Notes: generated from the letters alone by a model not told the origin. Shown: positions 1 through 9,378, counted from the stretch's first letter. The stretch: 64,000 bases of DNA from Thermoanaerobaculia bacterium (GCA_030431255.1 JAUIJL010000001.1:1116001-1180000); one strand, 5' to 3'. Numbers and translations: made by a program.

Positions 1-1
1 C

Positions 2-3000
2 ATATTCGGCTCGGAGAGCCCGCCTAGTGTCGAGGCCTTGATTCCTTCCGTCGATGAGAAGGGTAAACGGCGTCGCCGATCCGGCTCCATCACGGTCCTA
101 TTTGAGGGGAGAAAGGTCAAGCTTCCCGCGCGGGTCAACTCGTCCGGCCAAGTAGAGGTCGGGACCACAATTCCCTTGACGCCACCGGGCGGTGGAATCC
201 GTGGTGAGCTGATTATCGACGGAATGCCCACATCGTTCCTGGGCCGAGCGGTAGGCTCTCGGGAAGACGACGAAGGACGGCTCATCGCCCAAATCTTCGC
301 GCCCCACACCTCCCGGGTGAAGGTCACCAAATTCAAAATCTCCGACCAGAAACCCACAACGGGTTGCGTCAAGCTCAGGATCTCGACCATGCGGCAAAGG
401 TCCGCATACCCGATCCACACGGCGCCGACGATCTTGGATCCCGAAACCGGGACGCGGAAGACCATTACCTACCAAGAAGCCGTTTCTCGCCTTGCGGACA
501 TGGTCATGGCCCATCGCGCGGAGAAGCACCGGACCCTGCTCTATGGAAGCGGTCAGCTCGACTACTTCTCCATTTTTGCGATGCAAGAGGTTTTCCGCCT
601 TCTAGGCATCCGGAATATGACGGGCAATGCCGAGCATTGCTTGAATGCGGGCGCGGTGCACAATGAGATTCTGACCGGTCAAGAAGGGCCGTTCATCACC
701 CTCGACCAGGCCATGAGCGGTCACAATCGGGTTTTCTTGATGAACGGCTGGAACGGGATGATTACCCATCCTCCCGTCTACCGGGCCCTGACCCGCCGGG
801 AGCTGCTCGACGGATATTTGGTCGAGGTGATGGTGACCGAGACCGCCAAGGGGTTGGCTCAGAAAATGGGTGTCGACCGGATCATGCTGATCCGACCGCG
901 CTCCGACGCCCACATTGCTCTAGCGGTGGCCCATGAGATCATCAATCTCTATCCCCATGCGATCGACCAGCGTTTCGTGGAGCGTTTCGCCGACAACGAG
1001 AGCTTTCAACGCTTCCGTGCGCTGGCGGCCTCCGCTCAATTCGCTCCGGATCGCGTGGCGGAGCGGGTCGCGCCGGAACCAAAATACGAAAAAATCCTGC
1101 TGAAAGGCATTCGGATGTTGGCGGTCAAAATGGCCGATCCGGATACCGTGCCGATCATCATTCCTTCGGTGGGACTCTCCCAATCCAGCGGTGTCGTAGC
1201 CCATTGCATTTGGGGAAGCGTGCTCGCGTTGCTCGGGAAATACGGCCTCAAGGCTCCTGGTGAGCCGGCGGGGGGCGTGCTCCGGGTCCCGGGCCAGATC
1301 AACGCCGAGACCGAGGTTCAAGGGCTCAGCCGCAAATACTTCATGGGCCGGATTCCCTTGCAGCATTCCGCGGAAGCAGCCCGAAGAATGGGTCTGCCGG
1401 AGGATGCCTATCAGAGGGCTGAGGCCGACTTGCCGAGAACAGCCCTGGATTACTCGGAACCCACTCCTGGAGAAAAAGAGCTGTTCCTGTGCTTCGGCAC
1501 GCAATTCGAAGCCAACATGCCGAATCGTCGGCGGTGGATCGACAAGCTCAAGGATCCCCAGAACACGTTGGTGGTGGTGGACCCGATTCCGGATCCATGG
1601 TCGATCAAGAATGCACACTTGATCATCCCTTCCCCACCCCATCCAGCGACCACAAAGCTCTATCAGAACGGGGAATGGCGACTCTCGATCTCCATCCCAC
1701 AAAAGCAAGCAGCTCCGGAGACCCGATCGGACCCGACCATCATCTACGATTTGATGGCCGAGATCACGCGCCGCCTCGAAACGCAACCCGAGCTCGCCGC
1801 AGACAACCAGGACCTAATACCTCACCTGCAATCCGGGTATTTGAGGCAACGTTTCTGCTCACCCCAAGAAGGAGCCAACGGCAATAGTGGAGGCGGCCTG
1901 ACGCGGATCGATGGAGAGGTCAGCCGGGTTGAGCTGTGGGATCGGGTTCAAGCGTATCTACACGGCGGCAGTGGACCTCTCTACTGCAGTCTGGACCATG
2001 CAGACGGAAGACCCATCGAATGGCAGGAGCTGATCGACTCCGGATCCTTGATCTACGGTGGAGTCGGAGAAAATCGCTACCATCTCGACTACGACAATCC
2101 CAATGCGACTCCCTTCAGGGATATCTACCGAAATCCGGCGTCGTTCCGCTTTTTCTTACCCACCGAAGCGGACCTCGCCATCCCAGAGGGCATTATCTTC
2201 AACAGCGGCCGCTCATCGCTGACTGACGACCGTCAACGGATTCACTTCGCCACCAGCACCTTCAACTCCGGAAAAGCGACCCCCGTGGTCAAGATTCCCG
2301 ACGAGCACCCGCTCTACGTGCCGCCGGCCCTCGCCGATCGGTTGGGTTTGGTCAATGGACAAATGGCGAAGGTCACCGGTGCCAACAACGGGCACTCGAT
2401 CGAGCTGCCGGTAGTTATCAGTGATCGCGTCAAGGGTGACAGCGTCTACGTCAGCTTCCACCGATCCAAAGCTCAAGACGCCAGGGGCTTATACGTCAAC
2501 GACGTCACAGATCATGTGGCACGTTGCCCCTACTCGGCCCAGGTCCAGCTAAAGACTCCCAACGTCACCCTCTCCCGGGTAGAGGCTCGGGTCGCAGAGC
2601 CGGTCGTAGACCAGTTGCCGACTACTTCCGTCAAGCTGCCGCCGATTCCTGTGGGACCGGCCTTCCAGACGGAAAAGCGCGTCGACATGACGGTCTTGGA
2701 TACGGTGAAGAAGATTCCGCTGTGGAACGGTACCGATACGCCTCTCTACGTGACGGACATCTTCGAGGAGACGCACGACTCTTACACCTTCCGATTCCAG
2801 GGTGACCCTCTGTGTAGGTTCGCCTACAAACCGGGACAATTCTGCTCGTTGGTTCTGAATATCGACGGCAAGAAGGTGGTTCGCTCCTACTCCATCTCCT
2901 CGACCCCAACCCGTCCCTACCTACTGGAGCTGACGGTCAAGCGGGTTCCGGGAGGACTGGTTTCAAATTGGCTACCCGACAACGTCAAGGTCGGTGATCG

Positions 3001-3766
3001 GATTCAGATCAAGGGTCCCAAGGGTAGATTCCATCTGGAGCCGGGATCCATTCCCAAGAAGATCCTGTTTGTGGGTGCGGGCAGCGGCGTCACCCCGTTG
3101 ATGGCCATGTCCCGGTGGCTCTGCGATATTTCCGCGGATGTCGACATCAAGTTCTATTACTCGGTTCGAAGCTCGAAGGACATGATCTTCGGCAAAGAAA
3201 TCGAGATGATGACCGAGCGATACCGGCAGTTCACGCCTTGTGTGATCTCCACGACTCGGGGTAAGAACGAGCCTTGGACCGGTCTAACCGGCCGGATCAC
3301 CAAGCAGATGTTGGAGATCATCGCTCCGGATCTGCATGATCGACACATCTACATGTGTGGTCCAGAAGGCTTTATGGAGGCGGTCAAGGACATCCTCCGT
3401 GAGCTGAAATTCGATCTTGGTAATCTGCACTCCGAGAGCTTCGGCGGCACCCGTACAGCACAGGCAGAGCCGCCGCCGGTAGTTGTTGGCGATGCTCCAA
3501 AGGCTGCGATGTCGGTACAATTCGCTCGCGCGGGTAAGACACTGCCCACCGATGGAAGACTGCCGATTCTCGATCTCGCCGAAGAGGCCGATATCGATAT
3601 CGACTACGGTTGCCGATCCGGCAGCTGCGGCGATTGCAAAGTTAAGCTTCTCAGCGGCAAAGTTGATGCCGAAACCGATGAAGGTCTCACCGAAGAGGAA
3701 ATTTCTCAAGGATACTTCCTCTCCTGTGTCGCGTCACCGAAGGGAGATTGCACCATCGATGCATAG
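2..3766 (+). CDS. Mo-bisMGD oxidoreductase (probable nitrate reductase) fused to FAD/NAD reductase and [2Fe-2S] ferredoxin; 5' partial
   Basis: The frame is open to the left edge, so the N-terminus is missing; the first in-window start codon is a TTG at 38, and residues are numbered from it. Residues 10-110 are beta-rich after an Arg cluster and faintly PilZ-like. From about 142 to 860 it follows the molybdopterin oxidoreductase fold: Cys201 (EHCLNAG) sits where nitrate reductases place the Mo ligand, and the dinucleotide-binding domain contains HPLYVPPALADRLGL. An FNR module follows at about 900-1135 (RSYS for FAD, GAGSGVTPL for NAD, CGP). A plant-type ferredoxin ends the protein (Cys1192, 1197, 1200, 1230; C-x4-C-x2-C). 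NAD(P)H could therefore feed the Mo site within one chain. The [4Fe-4S] motif usually just before the Mo domain is not seen and may lie upstream. Nearby narK and globin genes favour nitrate as substrate, but other Mo substrates are possible. Confidence 0.85.
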   Translation: MFGSESPPSVEALIPSVDEKGKRRRRSGSITVLFEGRKVKLPARVNSSGQVEVGTTIPLTPPGGGIRGELIIDGMPTSFLGRAVGSREDDEGRLIAQIFAPHTSRVKVTKFKISDQKPTTGCVKLRISTMRQRSAYPIHTAPTILDPETGTRKTITYQEAVSRLADMVMAHRAEKHRTLLYGSGQLDYFSIFAMQEVFRLLGIRNMTGNAEHCLNAGAVHNEILTGQEGPFITLDQAMSGHNRVFLMNGWNGMITHPPVYRALTRRELLDGYLVEVMVTETAKGLAQKMGVDRIMLIRPRSDAHIALAVAHEIINLYPHAIDQRFVERFADNESFQRFRALAASAQFAPDRVAERVAPEPKYEKILLKGIRMLAVKMADPDTVPIIIPSVGLSQSSGVVAHCIWGSVLALLGKYGLKAPGEPAGGVLRVPGQINAETEVQGLSRKYFMGRIPLQHSAEAARRMGLPEDAYQRAEADLPRTALDYSEPTPGEKELFLCFGTQFEANMPNRRRWIDKLKDPQNTLVVVDPIPDPWSIKNAHLIIPSPPHPATTKLYQNGEWRLSISIPQKQAAPETRSDPTIIYDLMAEITRRLETQPELAADNQDLIPHLQSGYLRQRFCSPQEGANGNSGGGLTRIDGEVSRVELWDRVQAYLHGGSGPLYCSLDHADGRPIEWQELIDSGSLIYGGVGENRYHLDYDNPNATPFRDIYRNPASFRFFLPTEADLAIPEGIIFNSGRSSLTDDRQRIHFATSTFNSGKATPVVKIPDEHPLYVPPALADRLGLVNGQMAKVTGANNGHSIELPVVISDRVKGDSVYVSFHRSKAQDARGLYVNDVTDHVARCPYSAQVQLKTPNVTLSRVEARVAEPVVDQLPTTSVKLPPIPVGPAFQTEKRVDMTVLDTVKKIPLWNGTDTPLYVTDIFEETHDSYTFRFQGDPLCRFAYKPGQFCSLVLNIDGKKVVRSYSISSTPTRPYLLELTVKRVPGGLVSNWLPDNVKVGDRIQIKGPKGRFHLEPGSIPKKILFVGAGSGVTPLMAMSRWLCDISADVDIKFYYSVRSSKDMIFGKEIEMMTERYRQFTPCVISTTRGKNEPWTGLTGRITKQMLEIIAPDLHDRHIYMCGPEGFMEAVKDILRELKFDLGNLHSESFGGTRTAQAEPPPVVVGDAPKAAMSVQFARAGKTLPTDGRLPILDLAEEADIDIDYGCRSGSCGDCKVKLLSGKVDAETDEGLTEEEISQGYFLSCVASPKGDCTIDA

Positions 3767-3796
3767 GTTCAACTTGGTGAGGGAGGTGATCTGAGT

Positions 3797-3976
3797 GTGA
3801 GAATCGAAGATCCTTCGAGTCTCGCTCTCCAGCGCGACAGGAAGTCACCATTTGCAGGCCCAATAACGGCAAATGGATGCATTGAAATTGAGCTAGAACA
3901 GTTATCGCAAGAGGTTGAGGATGGCGCCCCGATCCGCCCCGACAGCCTATCGCGTGCTCAACAACTACAACGTTAG
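3797..3976 (+). CDS. small protein, 59 aa, unknown function
   Basis: This short frame starts with GTG and ends with TAG two bases before the next possible ATG (3979). It is preceded by GGAGGTGATC (3782-3791), an almost complete complement of the 16S rRNA 3' end and the strongest ribosome binding site in the island. It lies 30 bp after the Mo-reductase stop, so it probably belongs to the same transcript and may couple translation to the kinase gene. The peptide begins VRIEDPSSLALQRDRK and is hydrophilic and charged, with one Cys and no signal or membrane segment. I do not recognise a family. The alternative is that the strong site serves a leader or is a relic, because the codon bias is not decisive. 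Confidence 0.5.
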   Translation: MRIEDPSSLALQRDRKSPFAGPITANGCIEIELEQLSQEVEDGAPIRPDSLSRAQQLQR

Positions 3977-3987
3977 GGATGGCGTTC

Positions 3988-5727
3988 ATGAAGAAGTGGC
4001 AAGTTCTCCTGGTGGACGACGAGCAGGATGTTCACAGCATCACCGGCTTAATCTTGAAGAAAAAACGCTGGCGCAGGATCCCGTTCGAGCTGACGAGTGC
4101 CTACAGCCAGGCAGAGGCAATGGAGATCCTACAGAACCAGCGGGACTTCCACGTGGCCTTGGTCGATGTGGTGATGGAAAAGGACTCTTCGGGTCTCGAG
4201 CTTTGCGAATACATTCGTAAGCACTGCCCCAGCTCCATGCGCATCGTGCTCCGCACTGGACAACCCGGTCTCGCCCCCGAGGAGAACATCCTCAACGAAT
4301 ACGACATCGATTATTACTTGGCCAAGTCCGATGCGACTCCTGCCAAGCTTTACTCGGTGATCAGAGCATGTCTTCGCAGCTCGCAAGACATCTCGACCCT
4401 TTTGGCGTACGGCCAACAGCTACAAAGCTTTACCAAGACCCTCCAAGACGTCTCCAACGTCTCGGATCTTTTGGTCTTCATGCGCGAGGCGCTCAACTTC
4501 CTTGAGGCCAAGCACTCGACCCTGACCGTCTTCAACTACGACGTGTCCAACTTCCTGGAGTCATTCATCGCCGATGACGTGACGATGGAAACCGGTGAGC
4601 ACCTCGACTTCTTGAGGATCGGCAAGGCGATCGTCGAAGCGCATGAGAGAGACTTGGAGCTTCTGGAAGCCCACCCCGCCGCCGAGCTCGGATTGTCGGA
4701 TTCGTTCTTCGTGATTCCCTTCGAAGCGCAGGAAGAGCGCCAAGGTGAGAATGCGATGGCCGATGAGGACGCCGTCAAAGGTGGCTTGGCCTTCCGCATG
4801 GAGCCTGAGCTTCTGACAGAGAAAACGAAGGCCGATTTCTTGGCCGATGCGGTCCTCTTCATGGACAACTGGCGCATCGCTTATGCAACCGTCCGCCTTC
4901 GTGAGCGCCTGTCCCAAGAGCAATTGCTCCGCGACCAGATGTACTACGAGAGGATGGAGAGCATCGCCACCATGGTGACCGGTGTGGCTCACGAGCTGAA
5001 CACTCCCCTCGGTGTCGCGAAGACCGCCAGCAATATGGTGACGGAAATCGCCCGGAATCTCCTCGACGCTCCTCCTGAGGACGAAGAGGAATCCCAAGAG
5101 CTCGCGGACGATCTCGAGGACAGCTGTCAGCTCCTGGAGCGCAATCTGGATCGCGCCCAGACCTTGATCAAGAGCTTCAAGCAGCTTTCGTCGTCGCAGC
5201 TTTCCGACGAGAAGATTCAAATCGAGCTTGGAGAGCTGGTCAGCGATTGCCTGGAAACCATGCGTCCGGATCTAAAGAAGCATGGGATCACACCTGAGGT
5301 CCACCGCGAAGAGGATACGGATCTGACCTGGAACGGCTATCCGGGACACCTCAGCCAGGTGGTCATCAACCTGGTCCAGAACACGATTCGCTACGCCTAT
5401 CCGGAAGATAAGCGCGACGGATCTATCGATATCTTCTTGAAACGGCCGGATCCCGAAAGATTCGTCATCGAATACGTCGATTACGGAAAAGGTGTGGATC
5501 CCGAGATCCTACCGCGCCTATTCGATGCTTTCGTAACTTCGGGCAGAAGCCAAGGTGGCACCGGTCTCGGCATGGCGATTTCTCGAAACATCGTCGTCGA
5601 GATTCTCGGCGGCTCGATTACGTGTGACAGCTCTCCCGGAAAAGGTGCCAAATTCACCATCAACTTGCCTTCCGAGGTCAATGTCGACGCGAACGATATC
5701 CGTCGAATGGCCTTGAAGAAGATCTGA
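3988..5727 (+). CDS. REC-histidine kinase (receiver domain at N-terminus)
   Basis: A 579-residue cytoplasmic two-component protein with the receiver first. REC covers about 5-125 (acidic pair in LLVDDEQD, phospho-acceptor Asp60 in LVDVVM, Lys in YLAKSD). A GAF-like or helical middle (about 140-310) leads to HisKA with a normal H-box (His335 in TGVAHELNTPL) and an HATPase with N, G1 and G2 boxes (VINLVQNTIRYA, GTGLGMAISRN). The ATG at 3988 is preferred over 3979 because AGGGA lies about 8 bases upstream, although 3979 would couple to the small ORF. There is no membrane segment, so the input is likely received through REC or the middle domain. Co-transcription with nitrate reductase and truncated haemoglobin suggests control of nitrogen-oxide metabolism, but no DNA-binding partner is encoded beside it. 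Confidence 0.85.
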   Translation: MKKWQVLLVDDEQDVHSITGLILKKKRWRRIPFELTSAYSQAEAMEILQNQRDFHVALVDVVMEKDSSGLELCEYIRKHCPSSMRIVLRTGQPGLAPEENILNEYDIDYYLAKSDATPAKLYSVIRACLRSSQDISTLLAYGQQLQSFTKTLQDVSNVSDLLVFMREALNFLEAKHSTLTVFNYDVSNFLESFIADDVTMETGEHLDFLRIGKAIVEAHERDLELLEAHPAAELGLSDSFFVIPFEAQEERQGENAMADEDAVKGGLAFRMEPELLTEKTKADFLADAVLFMDNWRIAYATVRLRERLSQEQLLRDQMYYERMESIATMVTGVAHELNTPLGVAKTASNMVTEIARNLLDAPPEDEEESQELADDLEDSCQLLERNLDRAQTLIKSFKQLSSSQLSDEKIQIELGELVSDCLETMRPDLKKHGITPEVHREEDTDLTWNGYPGHLSQVVINLVQNTIRYAYPEDKRDGSIDIFLKRPDPERFVIEYVDYGKGVDPEILPRLFDAFVTSGRSQGGTGLGMAISRNIVVEILGGSITCDSSPGKGAKFTINLPSEVNVDANDIRRMALKKI

Positions 5728-5809
5728 TTCGGCAAGACTATGATTGAGCAGAAGAGCAAGACGAGGACCAACCTTCGGGCAAGCCGGCGTCACGCAGGAG
5801 GCGGCAAAA

Positions 5810-6169
5810 ATGAGTGACTCTCTCTTCGATAAGTACGGTGGCTTCTCCACCATCGGGGACGTTGTTCACAGCTTTTACGAAAAAATCATGGACACCGAGT
5901 CCCTAGAACACTATTTCTGGGACGTTGACATGAGCCGCCTGATGGCGCATCAGACCGACTTTCTGGCTATGGTGCTGGGGGGGCCTTCCAGCTATTCAGG
6001 CCGTTCCCTCAAGGAAGCACATCGGCATCTCAGGATCACCGAAGTGGACTTCCTGACGGTTGCAGAGCTCCTTGAGGAGGCCCTCGAGGAAGCCGGAATG
6101 GAAGATGAGGACGTTGAAATGGTGCTGGGAATCGTCGCTTCGACTAAGGGCGATATTGTTCAGGCCTGA
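5810..6169 (+). CDS. glbN: group 1 truncated haemoglobin (TrHbN-like)
   Basis: At 119 residues this matches the usual size of a 2-on-2 globin. Recognisable features are FYEKIM with a Tyr at B10 (Tyr23), the MSRLMAHQTDFLAMVLGGP helix E stretch with Gln48, and SLKEAHRHLRIT, whose His71 is the expected proximal haem ligand. The ATG at 5810 follows GCAGGAGG at 8 bases. TrHbN proteins typically oxidise NO to nitrate or protect respiration from NO. Placement between two histidine kinases downstream of a nitrate reductase fits detoxification of NO made from nitrite. The gap to the upstream kinase is 82 bp. Assignment to the family is firm; the NO dioxygenase role is inference from family and context. 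Confidence 0.88.
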   Translation: MSDSLFDKYGGFSTIGDVVHSFYEKIMDTESLEHYFWDVDMSRLMAHQTDFLAMVLGGPSSYSGRSLKEAHRHLRITEVDFLTVAELLEEALEEAGMEDEDVEMVLGIVASTKGDIVQA

Positions 6170-6239
6170 GTCCAGGAATCAACAAAAGCACCGATTTGAT
6201 AAGGTCTTTGTGCGAAAGCACTAGACAGGGGGAACGACG

Positions 6240-7370
6240 ATGGGCCGTATTGTTGGCTTCTTTAACTTCGATTACTTAGACAAGGTGGGGGCTGCGCTCT
6301 TCAATATGGAAGGGCAGCTGCTCAAATTCAACAAGAGCTTCAAGAAGTGGACGGGCTGCAAGAAAAGCTCATCAGTGTTGGAGCTCTTCCCCGAAATGTC
6401 CGGTGACCGCTTCGAGAAGGGCATCACCAAACGGGGACGTTTCAGCTACAAGACGACGATTCAGAATAAGCGAGGCGATGAGATCGATCTCACCCTCGCC
6501 TTCCGGAAGATCACCCGCCGCGGCGAAGACTACATCTTCGCCCAAGTGGACGATCGGACCCGAGAACGGGAAAAGGACGCGATCCTTCAACGCGCAACCC
6601 AGTTGCTCGAGAAGCGAAATCGCGAGCTGGATCGCGTCAACCGCGATCTGACCGAAGCCTACGATCAGCTCTTGCTGACCGGAAAGCTGATGGCTGTCGG
6701 CGAAATGGCCGCTAGCATGATTCTTGAAATGCGCCATCCGGTGCAGATGATGATGGCCAATGCTCAGCTTCTCGACGACTTCATTCGTGATCCGGAAGCG
6801 ACCGAGATGCTGCAGGACATCATCCAGTACTGCACACAGGTCAGCAAGATTCTCGAAGGGCTTCACAGTTATGCGGAAAAGAAAGAGCGAGATCTCGATC
6901 CGCACTCGGTCAAGGCCTTGCTCGACGACGCCTTCAAGCTCTGCCGTCGGCCGATCGAGAGCCAGCGCATCCGCCTCACGACACCTCTCGTGGACGAGAA
7001 CCTCAAGATCGCGTGCCGCCCCACGGAAATCAGCCAGGTGTTCATCAACTTGCTGAACAACGCCGCGGAAGCCGTCGGCGGAACCGATGGAGCGTGGATT
7101 CGAGTCGAGGTGGAGCAGAAAGACTCCAACTTGGAAATTGCTGTGGTCGATAGCGGCGAAGGTCTGCCGGAGTCCTTGGCTCAGAAAATCATGGAGCCCT
7201 TCTTCACGACCAAGGATGCGGGTGCCGGCAGTGGCACCGGTCTCGGCCTAACCATCTCCAAGAAAATCATGACCAGCCACCGTGGCAAGCTGACCCTCGA
7301 CACGGACAGCCCGAACACGCGTTTTGTCATGACCTTGCCGTTGGTTGAGGACTCCGACTCCGCCGAGTAG
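6240..7370 (+). CDS. PAS histidine kinase-like protein lacking the H-box histidine
   Basis: A soluble protein of 376 residues: PAS-like fold at about 10-105, coiled coil at 108-146, dimerisation helix from 148, HATPase at about 240-370. The ATP-binding part looks intact (VFINLLNNAAEAV; DSGEGLP; GSGTGLGLTISKKIM). The H-box aligns as GEMAASMILEMRHPV against the usual GELAAGVAHEINNPL, putting Leu162 in place of the phosphorylated His while the following Glu163 and Pro167 are kept. A His at 166 is three residues away and facing differently. It may be a pseudokinase or a partner that phosphorylates the neighbouring REC-kinase. AGGGGGA precedes the ATG. It ends the operon: a strong terminator follows 30 bp later. 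Confidence 0.85.
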   Translation: MGRIVGFFNFDYLDKVGAALFNMEGQLLKFNKSFKKWTGCKKSSSVLELFPEMSGDRFEKGITKRGRFSYKTTIQNKRGDEIDLTLAFRKITRRGEDYIFAQVDDRTREREKDAILQRATQLLEKRNRELDRVNRDLTEAYDQLLLTGKLMAVGEMAASMILEMRHPVQMMMANAQLLDDFIRDPEATEMLQDIIQYCTQVSKILEGLHSYAEKKERDLDPHSVKALLDDAFKLCRRPIESQRIRLTTPLVDENLKIACRPTEISQVFINLLNNAAEAVGGTDGAWIRVEVEQKDSNLEIAVVDSGEGLPESLAQKIMEPFFTTKDAGAGSGTGLGLTISKKIMTSHRGKLTLDTDSPNTRFVMTLPLVEDSDSAE

Positions 7371-7759
7371 ACCTAGGGTGGCTGCCCATTCCTCAAAGAC
7401 TCCTGCCGATCCATGCTGGTATCGGCAGGAGTTTTTTGCCTCTTCCCACTACCCCCTTGCCTCCGCATCCCCACTGCGGCGCTTGACTTCATCCCACAGG
7501 CTTGCTTCTCTTGATGCCGAACCCACAAATCGGCAAGCGCCCCATAGGCCTTTTCTTAGACAGCCGCAATCCTCCCGGAATATCCCGTGCTCGTGCTCGG
7601 AGCCGGCTGATGTCTTCTATAGGTTGATGGGTGCTGAGCACCTGCTCAAGCACCTCCCCCATGTCATCCGTTTGCGTTGCCAACCGCTCTTGAACACCCT
7701 TCCCTACTCGCAGGTCGGTGGATGAGGAGTCGGACTCGGCAGCCGCTCAAGGAGAAGAA
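7371..7759. other. intergenic region upstream of narK
   Basis: 389 bp without a convincing gene. It holds the terminator at 7400-7437 and an imperfect inverted repeat at 7630-7654 (GGTGCTGAGC, ACCT, GCTCAAGCACC; one bulged base, no T tract) that could be an operator or leader hairpin. I see no clear FNR-type TTGAT-N4-ATCAA box and no clean sigma-70 pair. Confidence 0.5.
7400..7437 (+). terminator. rho-independent terminator of the nitrate reductase operon
   Basis: A perfect 11-bp stem (CTCCTGCCGAT at 7400-7410 with ATCGGCAGGAG at 7421-7431), a 10-base loop and six T residues. It lies 30 bp after the PAS kinase stop and separates it from narK. Confidence 0.9.
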
Positions 7760-9319
7760 ATGCAAGCCCGTGAGCTAGTCGATTTCAAACAAGAACGAAT
7801 CCGGACGCTCCACTACACCTGGGTGGCGTTTTTCATCACTTTCGTCACTTGGTTCAACCTGGCCCCCCTGGCCACCACCATGATGAAAGACCTCGACTGG
7901 CTCGATCAAGGTGGGCTCAAGATCCTCTTGATCTGCAACGTCGCTCTGACGATTCCCGCCCGCGTGATCATCGGCGCCTTGTTGGATAGATACGGTCCAA
8001 AGCTCGTCTTCTCGGGGTTGTTGATCACCATGTCCTTGCCGTGTTTCGCCTTCGCGCTGGGCAACGATCTGATCACTTTGGTGATTTCCCGGCTATTGCT
8101 GAGCACGATTGGGGCCGGTTTCGTCATTGGTGTCCGCATGGTCTCCGAATGGTTCCCACCCAAGGACATCGGTTTGGCGGAAGGTTTCTATGCGGGCTGG
8201 GGCAATTTCGGTTCCGCAGCGGCAGCGATGGTTCTGCCGACCATCGCACTGAAGGTTTTCGGCGATGAAAACGGCTGGCGCTACTCGATCGCCCTCACCG
8301 GTTTAATCTGTCTTCTCTACGGTGTCATCTACTACCTTAAAGTCAACGACACTCCCGAAGGCAAGCTCTACTTGGGCTCGAAGCGAACGGAGCCCATTGA
8401 GGTCAGCAGCTACTTCGACATGGTCCTCCTGATCCTGTGGACGATTCCACTCTATGGAGCGCTCGGCGTTCTGGCTTGGAAGCTGCACGGAGTCGAATTC
8501 CTGGGTGATGGTGTCTACTACTCTGTGCTGGCCGTCTTGTTGGCACTCTATATTCGAGACGTTGTCAGGATATTGAGGCACAATGTTCCGCTGTTGAAGA
8601 ACAACCAAATTCCAGAGGACGATTTCTACTCCTTCAACTCGGTCGCGGCCCTAAACACCACTTATTTCGCGAATTTTGGCGCCGAGCTGGCCGTTATTTC
8701 GATGCTTCCGGCATTCTTCGAAAATACCTTCGAGATTTCAGCTGCTCAGGCCGGATTGGTCGCCTCGAGCTTCGCCTTCGTAAATCTGGTGGCGCGCCCC
8801 TTTGGTGGCTATTTGTCGGATATCTTCCAAAGTCGAAGGACCATCATCCTGATCTTCATGTTCGGCATTGCCGTCGGTTTCTTCGGCATGAGCCAAATCA
8901 ACTCTTCGTGGCCGTTGATCGCTGCGCTCGCCATCACCATGTCTTGCTCGGTTTTCGTTCAGGGTGCCGAAGGGGCTACTTTCGCCATCATCCCGCTGAT
9001 CAAGAAGAGAATGACCGGCAAAATTGCCGGCATGGTCGGAGCTTATGGAAACGTCGGCGCGGTGGTCTATCTCACCGTCTTTACCATGGTCGATACTCAG
9101 AAGTTTTTTCTGATTCTCGCGACCGGCTCGGCCATCAGCTTCATCTACTGCTTGATATTCCTTAAGGAGCCGGAGGGAGCTTTCGAGGAGGAATTTACCC
9201 TCTCGAGCCGAGACCAAATCCTGCTCTCCGAGCAGGAGCGGGAAATGCTGTCGGATATGTGGCGGGATCAGGTTGACGACGAGCCGGAAGGCTCAGGGGA
9301 AGGCCCAGATTCCAAATAG
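7760..9319 (+). CDS. narK: NarK-type nitrate/nitrite transporter (MFS)
   Basis: A 519-residue major facilitator protein with about 12 hydrophobic segments. Both nitrate signature motifs of the NNP family are visible: GWGNFGSAAAAMVLP in the N-terminal half and GAYGNVGAVVYLTVF in the C-terminal half. Conserved pore arginines are plausible in RVIIGALLDRYGP and RPFGGYLSD. The ATG at 7760 follows AAGGAG at 5 bases; a GTG 42 bases upstream (7718) is open but has no such site. It moves nitrate in and/or nitrite out across the inner membrane, which matches the upstream reductase. A hydrophilic acidic tail of about 45 residues follows the last membrane segment. Uptake versus antiport cannot be told from sequence. 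Confidence 0.93.
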   Translation: MQARELVDFKQERIRTLHYTWVAFFITFVTWFNLAPLATTMMKDLDWLDQGGLKILLICNVALTIPARVIIGALLDRYGPKLVFSGLLITMSLPCFAFALGNDLITLVISRLLLSTIGAGFVIGVRMVSEWFPPKDIGLAEGFYAGWGNFGSAAAAMVLPTIALKVFGDENGWRYSIALTGLICLLYGVIYYLKVNDTPEGKLYLGSKRTEPIEVSSYFDMVLLILWTIPLYGALGVLAWKLHGVEFLGDGVYYSVLAVLLALYIRDVVRILRHNVPLLKNNQIPEDDFYSFNSVAALNTTYFANFGAELAVISMLPAFFENTFEISAAQAGLVASSFAFVNLVARPFGGYLSDIFQSRRTIILIFMFGIAVGFFGMSQINSSWPLIAALAITMSCSVFVQGAEGATFAIIPLIKKRMTGKIAGMVGAYGNVGAVVYLTVFTMVDTQKFFLILATGSAISFIYCLIFLKEPEGAFEEEFTLSSRDQILLSEQEREMLSDMWRDQVDDEPEGSGEGPDSK

Positions 9320-9378
9320 CAAGCTTGAGCCGCCCATCGAGTGAGCGCTGCTCTCGCTCAAGTAGGCACATATGCAAA

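Noticed and set aside
920-1786. 288-residue antisense frame in the Mo-reductase gene
   Set aside because: Complementary-frame artefact of GC-rich coding DNA; product lacks motifs, while the plus frame has clear domains.
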